DNA from: Mesobacterium_A sp034670065
GTDB lineage: Bacteria > Pseudomonadota > Alphaproteobacteria > Rhodobacterales > Rhodobacteraceae
DNA: 64,000 bases
Assembly (NCBI GenBank): GCA_034670065.1
Contig: JAXMOG010000002.1
Coordinates: 62,001-126,000 of the forward strand
Reading direction: 5' to 3'
The translations under genes and the position numbers were made by a program. Of the stretch, positions 1 through 8,206 are shown one piece after another; position 1 is the stretch's first letter; every line of letters begins with the position of its first letter. The notes beneath the pieces were generated by a model. That model was not told the origin of the DNA. It saw only the letters and a program-made list of their open reading frames with translations, and did not search any database.

Positions 1-109
1 ACGCACGGCAGAATATGGCGAAGTGGCGTGGAACGTGACGTTGTACAATCAGGATGATGAACAAGTTGCGGAATATGAGCTGCTGACGATGGTGGCCTAC
101 CAGCAGTAA
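1..109 (+). CDS. MaoC-like (R)-hydratase family protein, C-terminal end only
   Basis: The reading frame is open from the left edge (codons start at base 2) to a TAA at 107-109. The 35 visible residues include EYGEVAWNVTLYNQDDEQVA and end in a strand resembling LLTMVAYQQ. This looks like the last beta strands of the hot-dog fold in MaoC-type enoyl-CoA hydratases, where an Asn-Gln pair is followed by a strand before the terminus. The catalytic Asp and His lie upstream, outside the window, so neither activity nor substrate can be judged. The family assignment rests on a short tail and is tentative. Confidence 0.5.
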   Translation, partial: RTAEYGEVAWNVTLYNQDDEQVAEYELLTMVAYQQ

Positions 110-209
110 GTGCCCGGTTATGCCGCGTGGCTTGGCAATTCCGGGTAGAGATTTGGGGTCAGATCGCAAGGTACTTGATTTGCGGGCAAATTCCCGCAAG
201 TCTGGGCCT

Positions 210-548
210 ATGAACAGCCTGACCCCATTTCCGGATCGGCATGCTGTCGAGCAGGTCGCATTTCATCGCACTGAGTTGGCAGTGATCCTGTCGTTGTACG
301 GTCGTATGGTCGCCGCAGGCGAGTGGCGGGACTACGGCATTTCCAATCTGAAAGACGTGGCGATTTTTTCGGTGTTCCGCCGAACGGCTGAACACCCGCT
401 GTACCGGATCGAAAAACACCCGAAGTTGCGCAAAAAGCAGGGCATGTATGCTGTTATTGGGTTGGATGGGCAAATTTTGAAGCGGGGTCATGATTTGCGC
501 ACGGTCTTGCGCGTTCTGGAACGCAAGCTGATCCGCTCTGTAGATTAA
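210..548 (+). CDS. DUF2794 family protein
   Basis: A 112-residue protein of the alphaproteobacterial DUF2794 family. The core ILSLYGRMVAAGEWRDYGI, then FSVFRRTAEHPLYRIEK and a terminal LKRGHDLRTVLRVLERKL are characteristic. The frame is open from base 120, but the ATG at 210 begins the family-like sequence and the residues before it look non-conserved, so 210 is chosen. It contains no signal peptide or membrane segment and should be cytosolic. Function is unknown. It converges on dnaE2, with only 30 bp between the two stop codons. Confidence 0.85.
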   Translation: MNSLTPFPDRHAVEQVAFHRTELAVILSLYGRMVAAGEWRDYGISNLKDVAIFSVFRRTAEHPLYRIEKHPKLRKKQGMYAVIGLDGQILKRGHDLRTVLRVLERKLIRSVD

Positions 549-578
549 GCCGGTTTGCGTGGCTTTGGGGTGCTCGGC

Positions 579-3491
579 TTAGAGCGTGCGGGTCTTTTCC
601 GGTGTTAAGATAGATCGCAGTAGCGCAACCGGATGGCGACGCAGGGTTAGGCGCATGGCGACATAATCTTCCACCACTTCTTCGCCCTCTGTCATTTGCG
701 GTAGATGGGCGGCAGGCTCATTAATAACTTCCCCCTCCATATCCCCGGCAAAAAGCGGCAGGGGCTTGTCTGCCGTCAATGCCTTGGCCTGCCACAACGC
801 ATCCCGGCGGGACAGATCAATATCAGCAAAGACATCGGCTTCGGCCAGCCGGGCTAAAACGGGTGGCATCAATCCGGCCCGCCGCCAAACATCACGCAGG
901 GTCAGATACCCGTTGCCCCGTGCCGCCGTCAGCCACGCGATATCCTCTTCTTTGATACCCTTGATTTGTCGGAAGCCCAGTCGCAGGGCCAATCCACCCT
1001 GACCATCAGGTTCCATCACATTGTCCCAATAACTGTCATTGATACTGATTGGGCGCACGTTGACACCGTGCTCACGTGCATCACGCACGATTTGGGCTGG
1101 GGCGTAAAAGCCCATGGGCTGTGAATTCAGCAACGCACAGGCAAAGATCCCCGGTTGGTGGCATTTGATCCAGGCCGAAGCATAGACCAGCAGCGCAAAA
1201 CTGGCCGCGTGACTTTCGGGAAAGCCATAGGACCCAAAGCCTTCGATCTGTGAAAAGCAACGATCTGCAAAATCATCTTCATATCCGTTATCACGCATTC
1301 CACGTAAGAAGCGTGTGCGAAACTCTGAAACATTTCCGTGTTTCTTGAAGGTGGCCAAAGAGCGCCGCAGGCGATCCGCCTCGTTTGGGGAAAACCCGGC
1401 GCCGATGATGGCGATCTGCATGGCCTGTTCCTGAAACAACGGCACACCCAGTGTTTTGCCCAGCACCTCGCCCAAGGCATCAGAGGGGAAGCTGACCTGC
1501 TCTTCGCCATTGCGGCGGCGGATAAAGGGATGGACCATATCGCCCTGAATGGGGCCGGGACGGATGATGGCGACCTCGATCACCAGATCATAAAAGGTCC
1601 GCGGTTTCATGCGTGGCAGAAAGTTCATCTGCGCCCGGCTTTCCACCTGAAAAACGCCGATACTGTCGGCTTTGCATAGCATGTCATAGACCGCCGGATC
1701 CTCTGGCGGCAAAGAGGCCAAGGTATGGTCTTGCCCCAGATGCAGGCGGATCAGATCGAACGCCTTGCGGATACAGGTCAGCATGCCCAGCGATAAGACA
1801 TCAACCTTCAGGATGCCCAGGCTGTCGATATCATCCTTGTCCCAGCAGATGACGGTGCGGTCTTCCATTGTGGCATTTTCAATAGGCACCAATTCATCCA
1901 ACCGACCTTCGGTAATGATGAAGCCGCCCACGTGTTGGGATAGATGGCGCGGAAATCCGACGATCTCATAAACCAGCGCCATGGTTTGTTGCAAACGGCG
2001 ATCATTCGGATCCAGGCCGATTTCACGCATCCTTTCCGCCTCTAGTCCCTTTGATGAAAAGAAACCCCACAGTTGGGAGGACATTGCCCCGATGGTGTCT
2101 TGCGACAGGCCCATGGCTGCGCCGACCTCACGGATGGCGCGTTTGCCACGGTAATGGATGACCGTGGCGCAAAGCCCGGCGCGATGGCGACCGTAACGTT
2201 CATAGATATGTTGAATCACTTCCTCGCGCCGTTCATGTTCAAAATCGACGTCGATATCGGGGGGTTCGTCCCGTGCTTCGGAAACGAAACGCTCAAACAC
2301 CATGGTCCCAATTTCAGGAGAGACAGAGGTGATGCCAAGGCAATAGCAGACCACCGAATTGGCGGCCGAGCCACGGCCCTGGCAGAGGATATTCCGTTCT
2401 CGTGCAAAGGCGACGATATCACGAACAGTCAGGAAATAGGGTTCGTACTTCAGCTTGCCGATCAGCTCCAACTCATGTTTGAGCATGGCTTGCACCTTGT
2501 CGGATGCGCCATAAGGGTAACGCCATTTCAACCCAGCCTGGGCCAATCGGGCCAGCCGCTCTGTGGCGGTTTCTCCATCAGCAATTTCGCTGGGGTATTC
2601 ATACCGCAGACTGCCCAGATCAAACGCGCAGTCCGCCGCGATACGGCCCGTTTCAGCCAGTGCGTCGGGATGATCACGGAAGAGACGGCGCAATTCCTCT
2701 GGGCTGCGCAAACGCTGTTCGGCATTGGCCAGCGCGGCGCGACCCAACTGATCAACCCGACATCCCAAGCGGATTGCGGACAATACATCTGCCATGCGGC
2801 GACGGCGGGCGTGGTGCATTATGGGCTGGGCAGAGGCAACAGTGGGGATATTGAGCGTGCGGGCCAGCCCGGCCAGTTGGCCAAATCGCGCAGCATCCTG
2901 CCCGTCATAGGTTGGAGCCATCAGCATCCAGACCTGTCCGGGGAAGCGGCGCGTTAACCGTTGTGCCTGTGTCAGCCAGTCTTCCGCGCCGCCCTTTGTG
3001 CTTTGGACCTGTGGTGGGCCATGCAGGAGAAGCCGCAACCCATCCGCCCCCTCCAGAAGGTCTGAAAGCCTCAGATCGCAGCTTCCTTTATTGGCACGCA
3101 ACCGCCCCGCTGAAATCAGCCGGCATAGTCTGGCCCATCCCGCGCGGGTGGCCGCCAGAACTGTCAGGCTTGGACCACTGGTCAGATCCAGCCGCGCAGC
3201 AGGTATCAGCCGTGGCACATTGCGAATATGCGCTGAAGGAGGCTGGGGAATATGCGGCGGACGTGGCGGCCCGATAGGACCATCCCGCGCATCGGCCTCT
3301 TCACGTTCTTTGACAAGGCGGGCGATTTCGCGCGCTTGCGTCCATGCGCGTACAATACCTGCCACCGAGTTCTCATCGGCAATCGCGATTGCGCTAAGGC
3401 CCAAAAGCGCCGCACGCTCCATATACTCCTCGGGGTGCGACGCCCCGGTGAGGAAAGAGAAGTTTGATGTGACAGATAGTTCGGCGAGCAT
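579..3491 (-). CDS. dnaE2: Error-prone DNA polymerase DnaE2 (ImuC), apparently lacking the C-terminal OB domain
   Basis: A C-family DNA polymerase of 970 residues used for translesion synthesis with ImuB. The PHP domain starts at once (SNFSFLTGASHPEEY, about residues 9-23), and a proline-rich stretch lies near residues 70-86. The palm carries PDIDVDF at about 411-417, and the third catalytic Asp lies in KVDVLSLG near 564. The ATG at 3491 is preferred over an in-frame GTG at 3521 because homologues begin MxAELSVTSNFSFL. The protein stops soon after the HhH-like region (LRRHPVALLRSILTPEKTRTL). Family members usually continue for about 100 residues through an OB-fold, and the 30 bp before DUF2794 cannot encode it. 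No consensus LexA box was found upstream. Confidence 0.93.
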   Translation of the reverse strand: MLAELSVTSNFSFLTGASHPEEYMERAALLGLSAIAIADENSVAGIVRAWTQAREIARLVKEREEADARDGPIGPPRPPHIPQPPSAHIRNVPRLIPAARLDLTSGPSLTVLAATRAGWARLCRLISAGRLRANKGSCDLRLSDLLEGADGLRLLLHGPPQVQSTKGGAEDWLTQAQRLTRRFPGQVWMLMAPTYDGQDAARFGQLAGLARTLNIPTVASAQPIMHHARRRRMADVLSAIRLGCRVDQLGRAALANAEQRLRSPEELRRLFRDHPDALAETGRIAADCAFDLGSLRYEYPSEIADGETATERLARLAQAGLKWRYPYGASDKVQAMLKHELELIGKLKYEPYFLTVRDIVAFARERNILCQGRGSAANSVVCYCLGITSVSPEIGTMVFERFVSEARDEPPDIDVDFEHERREEVIQHIYERYGRHRAGLCATVIHYRGKRAIREVGAAMGLSQDTIGAMSSQLWGFFSSKGLEAERMREIGLDPNDRRLQQTMALVYEIVGFPRHLSQHVGGFIITEGRLDELVPIENATMEDRTVICWDKDDIDSLGILKVDVLSLGMLTCIRKAFDLIRLHLGQDHTLASLPPEDPAVYDMLCKADSIGVFQVESRAQMNFLPRMKPRTFYDLVIEVAIIRPGPIQGDMVHPFIRRRNGEEQVSFPSDALGEVLGKTLGVPLFQEQAMQIAIIGAGFSPNEADRLRRSLATFKKHGNVSEFRTRFLRGMRDNGYEDDFADRCFSQIEGFGSYGFPESHAASFALLVYASAWIKCHQPGIFACALLNSQPMGFYAPAQIVRDAREHGVNVRPISINDSYWDNVMEPDGQGGLALRLGFRQIKGIKEEDIAWLTAARGNGYLTLRDVWRRAGLMPPVLARLAEADVFADIDLSRRDALWQAKALTADKPLPLFAGDMEGEVINEPAAHLPQMTEGEEVVEDYVAMRLTLRRHPVALLRSILTPEKTRTL

Positions 3492-3574
3492 GGCAATGAT
3501 TCCCACCTTCAGTATATTCACGTTTTGTTCTCATATCCAGATCCCGTACATCTGGTGCTGCTGAGTTCGCCAAT

Positions 3575-3599
3575 CTGTCATAAAACCATCGCGCCATCG
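3575..3599 (+). promoter_or_regulatory. Possible Pho-box-like site upstream of the phytase-like gene
   Basis: CTGTCATAAAAC at 3575-3586 matches the first half of the classical PhoB box. It is followed by two copies of CCATCG (3586-3591 and 3594-3599), 8 bp apart. The expected second CTGTCAT half is not intact. The site lies about 50-75 bp before the start of a phytase-like secreted protein, which would make phosphate control sensible. It also lies in the divergent dnaE2 promoter region. This is inference from a single half-site. Confidence 0.3.
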
Positions 3600-3650
3600 T
3601 TACAAAACCCGATCAGGTGACACTTATGAAACCAATTGGGGAACACGACA

Positions 3651-5822
3651 ATGAACACCCGTCTTGTCTGCCTGACCTCTGCCCTGGCCCTGATGGCCGG
3701 TGCCGCGACGGCAGAAATGAACTTTAACCGAATCGCAAGCTTTGAAACCAAGCTGAATATGGCCGAGGGCGAAGACACCGCTCGCGAAAGCTCTGCCGAG
3801 ATCATCGCCGCGACCGAAGACGGCATGATGCTGGTCTATACCGACAGCCCGCTGGGCGTGGTTGGCCGCATTGACATCACAGACCCGAAGTCGCCGCAGC
3901 CGCTGGGCAATATTGACATGGGCGGTGAGCCAACATCGGTCGCCGTATTTGGGACCACCGCGTTTGTTGGTGTGAACACATCGGAAAGCTATACTGATCC
4001 TTCGGGCCATCTGACCGTTGTGGATCTGACCTCTGGTCAGATTACGGGCACCTGTGACTTGGGCGGACAGCCCGACAGTGTAGCGGTTGCAAAGGACGGC
4101 ACTTTTGTCTCTGTCGCGATCGAAAACGAACGGGATGAAGACCTGGGCGATGGCCGCACCGGCCAGATGCCGGCGGGCTACCTGTCCATGGTCGAAGTCA
4201 CAGACGGCGCGGTCGCATGTGACACTCTGAAGGCCGTAGCGCTGACTGGTTTGGCCGAGATCTCGCCCGAAGACCCAGAGCCCGAATTTGTTGACATCAA
4301 TACCGCCGGTGAAACCGTCGTTACGATGCAGGAAAACAACCATATGGTTGTTGTTGGTCGCGACGGATCGATCTTGTCCCATTTCAGCGCCGGTTCCGTT
4401 GATCTGGAAAACATCGATGCCACAGACGAACGCGCAGCGCTGATCTTTAACGAAAGCCAGATGGGCCGCTTGCGTGAGCCTGACGCTGTCAAATGGATCG
4501 ACGACACCCATTTCGCCATTGCCAATGAGGGTGACATGGATGGCGGATCGCGTGGCTGGACCATTTTCGGCAAGGACGGGTCGGTTGTGTACGAAAGCGG
4601 TATCAGCTTTGAGCATGCCCTGATTCAAATCGGTCACTACCCTGACAAACGGTCCGACTCCAAAGGAGTTGAGCCGGAATCGATTGAAACAGCAACCTTT
4701 GGCGATACACCAATGGTTTTCGTGGGGGCCGAACGGTCCAGCGCAGTGGGTGTGTACGACGCCACTGATCCAGCGGCGCCGGTGCTGAAGCAAATCTTGC
4801 CTTCGGGTATCGGACCAGAAGGTTATGTTGCCATTCCGGATCGTAATCTGCTGGTGTCTGCCAACGAAGTGGACCTGATCGAAGATGGCGGCGTGCGCGC
4901 GCATGTCATGATCTTTGAATATGCAGAAGGCGCAGCACAGTATCCGCAGTTGACGAGCGAAGGTGCGGATGAGCTGATCGGCTGGGGCGCGATTTCTGGC
5001 ATGGTCGCCGACGAAGACGGAATGATCTACGCTGTGAACGACAGTTTCTACAGCTTTCAGCCCTCAATCTTCAAAATCGATCCCAGTCAAACCCCGGCAC
5101 GGATTGTAGATGTAATCCGCGTTCACCGCCAAAACGGGGCGGCTGCTCAAAAGCTTGATATGGAAGGCATCACGCTGGACGGCAAAGGCGGCTTTTACGT
5201 CGCTTCCGAGGGCCGCACAGACCGAGTGATCCCTCATGCCATTTATCATGTCGAAGCTGATGGTCTGATCAAAGACCGCAAGGGCGAAATCGGTCTGCCA
5301 GCCGAACTGCTGGCAGTGGAGAAGCGATTTGGCTTCGAAGGCATCACCAAGGTAGGTGATACCTTGTGGATGGCCGTTCAGCGCGAATGGAAGGACGATC
5401 CCAAGAACCACGTGAAATTGGTTTCCTATAACTTGGACACCAAAGAGTGGGGCGCTGTGCTTTACCCCAAAGCGGAACCGGCCAAAGGTTGGGTTGGTTT
5501 GTCCGAAATCGTAGCGCATGGCGATTGGTTCTATGTGATCGAGCGCGACAACCAGATCGGGTCAAATGCAGTGACCAAGAAAGTCTATCGTATCCCGGCG
5601 GCTGATATGGTGCCTGCTGCGCTGGGCGGCGATCTGCCTGTCGTGTCCAAGGAACTGGTCTATGATCTGGTCCCTGATCTGCAAAGCTTTGGCGGCTACG
5701 TTGTCGACAAGGTTGAAGGCCTAGCAATCATGCCAGACGGCACTGCTTGGGTCTCAACAGACAATGACGGGGTAGACGACAGTTCTGGCGAAACCTTCTT
5801 CTGGTCGATCGGCAAGATGTAA
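3651..5822 (+). CDS. Secreted esterase-like / phytase-like beta-propeller protein
   Basis: A 723-residue exported protein. A signal peptide (MNTRLVCLTSALALMAGAATA) ends at an Ala-x-Ala site. The N-terminal half shows propeller-type repeats (GRIDITDPKSPQPLGNI; GEPTSVAVFG; GQPDSVAVAKDG). The C-terminal half matches the phytase-like domain (LDMEGITLDGKGGFYVASEG; FGFEGITKVGD; VDKVEGLAIMPDGTAWVSTDND), whose acidic residues could bind calcium. The ATG at 3651 is chosen because GGGGA lies about 10 bp before it; a TTG at 3636 is in frame but precedes that site. It probably acts in the periplasm on phosphoesters. The exact substrate cannot be read from sequence. It is monocistronic, with a strong terminator behind it. 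Confidence 0.8.
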   Translation: MNTRLVCLTSALALMAGAATAEMNFNRIASFETKLNMAEGEDTARESSAEIIAATEDGMMLVYTDSPLGVVGRIDITDPKSPQPLGNIDMGGEPTSVAVFGTTAFVGVNTSESYTDPSGHLTVVDLTSGQITGTCDLGGQPDSVAVAKDGTFVSVAIENERDEDLGDGRTGQMPAGYLSMVEVTDGAVACDTLKAVALTGLAEISPEDPEPEFVDINTAGETVVTMQENNHMVVVGRDGSILSHFSAGSVDLENIDATDERAALIFNESQMGRLREPDAVKWIDDTHFAIANEGDMDGGSRGWTIFGKDGSVVYESGISFEHALIQIGHYPDKRSDSKGVEPESIETATFGDTPMVFVGAERSSAVGVYDATDPAAPVLKQILPSGIGPEGYVAIPDRNLLVSANEVDLIEDGGVRAHVMIFEYAEGAAQYPQLTSEGADELIGWGAISGMVADEDGMIYAVNDSFYSFQPSIFKIDPSQTPARIVDVIRVHRQNGAAAQKLDMEGITLDGKGGFYVASEGRTDRVIPHAIYHVEADGLIKDRKGEIGLPAELLAVEKRFGFEGITKVGDTLWMAVQREWKDDPKNHVKLVSYNLDTKEWGAVLYPKAEPAKGWVGLSEIVAHGDWFYVIERDNQIGSNAVTKKVYRIPAADMVPAALGGDLPVVSKELVYDLVPDLQSFGGYVVDKVEGLAIMPDGTAWVSTDNDGVDDSSGETFFWSIGKM

Positions 5823-5844
5823 GTCACTTTGACAGACAAATGGA

Positions 5845-5873
5845 AAAGGCGCGTCCGTCGACGCGCCTTTTTT
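5845..5873 (+). terminator. Rho-independent terminator after the phytase-like gene
   Basis: A perfect 10-bp stem (AAAGGCGCGT at 5845-5854 with ACGCGCCTTT at 5861-5870), a 6-nt loop, and a T-run continuing to 5873. It begins 22 bp after the stop codon of the phytase-like gene. Confidence 0.9.
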
Positions 5874-5920
5874 GTATCGGGTTGCCTACCTACCTGCGAG
5901 GCAGGAAACATAGACCAAGA

Positions 5921-7324
5921 TCAGACGTGACCGGCTGCTTTCATTAAGCCTTCGTCTTTCAGCTGCGCGTGGCATTCATCCAAAGACTGCCATGCACGAT
6001 CAATCAGAATATCAATCTCAGCCTTCGAGATCGTCAGAGGCGGTGAAATAACCATGCGATCATTGACGTGTCGCATGATCAGGTTGTTGGCAAAACAACG
6101 TTCGCGGCACTTGAAACCCACCGTGCCGGGGCTTGCTGCAAATGCGGCCCGGCTTTCTTTGTCTGGGGTCAGCGCAATGGACCCCATCATGCCCACAATG
6201 CTGGCCTGACCGACCAGTGGATGATCCGCAAGCGCTTCGAATTTCTGTTGCAGGTAAGGTCCGGTATCTGTTTGAACGCGTTCGACAATTTGCTCTTCTT
6301 CCAGAATACGCAAGTTCTCCAGCGCGACGGCACAGGCCACAGGGTGGCCGGAATAGGTGTAGCCGTGATTAAACTCAATACTACCAATCACCTCTGCGAT
6401 CTCGTCACAGACAATGGACCCGCCGATAGGCTGGTAGCCAGAGGACAGGCCTTTGGCGATGGTCATGATATGGGGGCGGATATTCATTGTCTGGCTGCCA
6501 AACCAATTGCCGGTGCGTCCAAAGCCACAGATCACCTCGTCAGCGATCAGTAAAATACCGTATTTGTCCACGATACGTTGGATTTCCGGCCAATAGGACT
6601 CTGGCGGTACAATCACCCCACCAGCCCCTTGGATCGGCTCTGCAATAAAGGCAGCAACATTGTCTGGGCCGATTTCAAGGATTTTTGCTTCCAGCTCTTG
6701 CGCGCGGGCAAGACCGAATGCTTCGGGAGTCATGTCGCCGCCTTCATTCCACCAGTGAGGTTGGTTGATATGGTGAATGTCTGGGATCGGCAGGCCGCCC
6801 TGTGCGTGCATCCCCTTCATTCCGCCAAGCGAAGCTGAACCTATGGATGATCCGTGATACCCGTTCCAACGGGCGATGATCGCATTTCGCCAAGGCTGTT
6901 CCTTGGCGGCCCAATAAGTGCGCACCATGCGCAGGTTGGTGTCGTTCGCCTCAGAACCAGACGACGCATAAAACACATGGTTCAGATCGTCCGGCGCCAA
7001 TTCAGCCAATTTGGCAGACAGGGCAATCGCCGGCACATGCGTGGTTTGAAAGAACGTGTTGTAATAGGGCAGTTCTTGAATCTGGCGCGCGGCGGCGTCG
7101 GCCAGTTCTTTACGCCCATACCCAATGTTCACGCACCACAAACCTGCCATCGCATCCAGAATGCGGGAGCCATCGCTGTCTGTTAGCCAAGTACCTTCAG
7201 CGCGGGTAATGACGCGGGCGCCTTTTTTTTCCAATTCACTGCCCGTTGTAAATGGATGCATGTGGTGCGCTGCATCAAGGCGTTGCAGCTCTTTGGTGGG
7301 CAAGTGATTGGTGATCGCGGGCAT
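5921..7324 (-). CDS. spuC: Class III aminotransferase, polyamine (putrescine/spermidine):pyruvate type
   Basis: A 467-residue fold-type I PLP enzyme. It begins with the small-domain signature HHMHPFTTGSELEKKGARVI and carries the gating tryptophan in AGLWCVNIGYG. It has YASSGSEANDTNLRM for phosphate binding, the IADEVICGFGRTG aspartate motif, and the Schiff-base lysine in MTIAKGLSSGYQPIGG. These features fit the omega-amine:pyruvate and polyamine transaminases. Its position next to a polyamine transporter supports putrescine or spermidine as donor, although taurine or beta-alanine relatives look similar. ATG 7324 follows GGAG by 6 bp and is preferred to an upstream TTG at 7336. It lies 54 bp downstream of the GntR regulator on the same strand. 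Confidence 0.85.
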   Translation of the reverse strand: MPAITNHLPTKELQRLDAAHHMHPFTTGSELEKKGARVITRAEGTWLTDSDGSRILDAMAGLWCVNIGYGRKELADAAARQIQELPYYNTFFQTTHVPAIALSAKLAELAPDDLNHVFYASSGSEANDTNLRMVRTYWAAKEQPWRNAIIARWNGYHGSSIGSASLGGMKGMHAQGGLPIPDIHHINQPHWWNEGGDMTPEAFGLARAQELEAKILEIGPDNVAAFIAEPIQGAGGVIVPPESYWPEIQRIVDKYGILLIADEVICGFGRTGNWFGSQTMNIRPHIMTIAKGLSSGYQPIGGSIVCDEIAEVIGSIEFNHGYTYSGHPVACAVALENLRILEEEQIVERVQTDTGPYLQQKFEALADHPLVGQASIVGMMGSIALTPDKESRAAFAASPGTVGFKCRERCFANNLIMRHVNDRMVISPPLTISKAEIDILIDRAWQSLDECHAQLKDEGLMKAAGHV

Positions 7325-7355
7325 GGGACGCTCCAAAAAAACGAGTTGCCCGAGA

Positions 7356-7367
7356 ATATGATCAAAT
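7356..7367. promoter_or_regulatory. Candidate GntR operator before the aminotransferase
   Basis: Read on the minus strand the 12-mer is ATTTGATCATAT, differing by one base from the ATTTGATCAAAT palindrome before the transporter operon (8150-8161). A second inverted repeat, TTGAC-GGG-GTCAA, lies beside it at 7370-7382 and overlaps the regulator's stop codon. The site is 32 bp upstream of the aminotransferase start. Assignment to the adjacent GntR protein is inference from the shared motif and position. Confidence 0.5.
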
Positions 7368-7378
7368 TATTGACGGGG

Positions 7379-8047
7379 TCAATCACCCGCGGTGGCCAGC
7401 TTGGACCGCAGGCGATCCATGCCCTGAGAAACGTCGGATTCGACAGCCTTCTTGGCGGCGACCGCATCTTTTTCTTCCAGCGCTGTCAGCAGCACTTTGT
7501 GCATGTCTGGTGTTTCGAGCGGTTCCAAAGTTGCCAGCACGCCCCGAAGTGACGGACCAAAGCGCAGCCAAAGCCCATCAACCAAGGATGAGAGAATCGC
7601 CGCATCTGCCAAACCGTATAGTGCTTTATGAAAATCGTAGTTGCGTGCCAGATAATTACGCATGTCATTGGCGGCGATGGCCTGATCCAACAAAACATCG
7701 ATGCTGCGCAAGACGTCGATGTCCTTCTTTGTGACACGCTCGCAGGCGCGGCTGGCCAATTCAGGCTCCAACATACGGCGGGCCAGGGAAAGCTGATCCA
7801 ATTCCGATAGGCTAAGCAGTGGCACAGTGATCCGACGATTGCCCAGAAAGCTTAGCGCGCCTTCGGCTGTAAGGCGCCGCAAAGCTTCGCGTACCGGTGT
7901 CATTCCCACATCCAGATCCGCAACGAGCCCCTGAATGGTAACGGCCTGACCGGGCGCCAATTCTCCAAACAACAACATGTCGCGAATCCTGCGATAGACA
8001 ACCTCATGGGTCGGTAACCCTGCGGGACCGGTTTTGCTCTGCGTCAT
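7379..8047 (-). CDS. GntR-family (FadR/FCD subfamily) transcriptional regulator of the polyamine locus
   Basis: A 222-residue regulator with an N-terminal winged helix (VVYRRIRDMLLFGELAPGQ, then LVADLDVGMTPVREALRRLTAEGAL, about residues 16-70). A helical FCD ligand-binding domain follows, containing DFHKALYGLAD and TPDMHKVLLTAL. The ATG at 8047 follows GAAGG at good spacing; an in-frame upstream extension to 8074 lacks support. It lies between the aminotransferase and the divergent transporter operon, so it very likely senses a polyamine or a breakdown product. Whether it represses or activates cannot be told. The 159-bp divergent region holds its own promoter and the potF promoter. Confidence 0.88.
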   Translation of the reverse strand: MTQSKTGPAGLPTHEVVYRRIRDMLLFGELAPGQAVTIQGLVADLDVGMTPVREALRRLTAEGALSFLGNRRITVPLLSLSELDQLSLARRMLEPELASRACERVTKKDIDVLRSIDVLLDQAIAANDMRNYLARNYDFHKALYGLADAAILSSLVDGLWLRFGPSLRGVLATLEPLETPDMHKVLLTALEEKDAVAAKKAVESDVSQGMDRLRSKLATAGD

Positions 8048-8149
8048 GTCGAAACCTTCGTACAATGGAAGCAAAATGCGTAATCACGAGGCATATTGCG
8101 CCGAACTGGAGGGCATGAATAGATGCGTTGTGTTGCTTTGTTAGGCAAT

Positions 8150-8161
8150 ATTTGATCAAAT
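8150..8161. promoter_or_regulatory. Candidate GntR operator before the potF-like gene
   Basis: ATTTGATCAAAT is a perfect 12-bp palindrome, 45 bp before the potF ATG and in the regulator-transporter divergent region. A one-mismatch copy precedes the aminotransferase at 7356-7367. Two sites sharing 11 of 12 bases in the two promoters flanking a regulator gene fit a common operator. Confidence 0.55.
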
Positions 8162-8206
8162 CTTCTCGAAGGGGCAACAGACCCCGATCAACATGTGGAG
8201 TTTTAG

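Noticed and set aside
2073..2957. Long plus-strand open frame (294 codons)
   Set aside because: It lies fully antisense within dnaE2, and its product has no domain-like features. It is a by-product of codon bias.
3565..3579. LexA-like site GTTC-N7-TGTC before dnaE2
   Set aside because: The second half is TGTC instead of GTTC, and it lies about 75 bp from the start. It is too degenerate to call.
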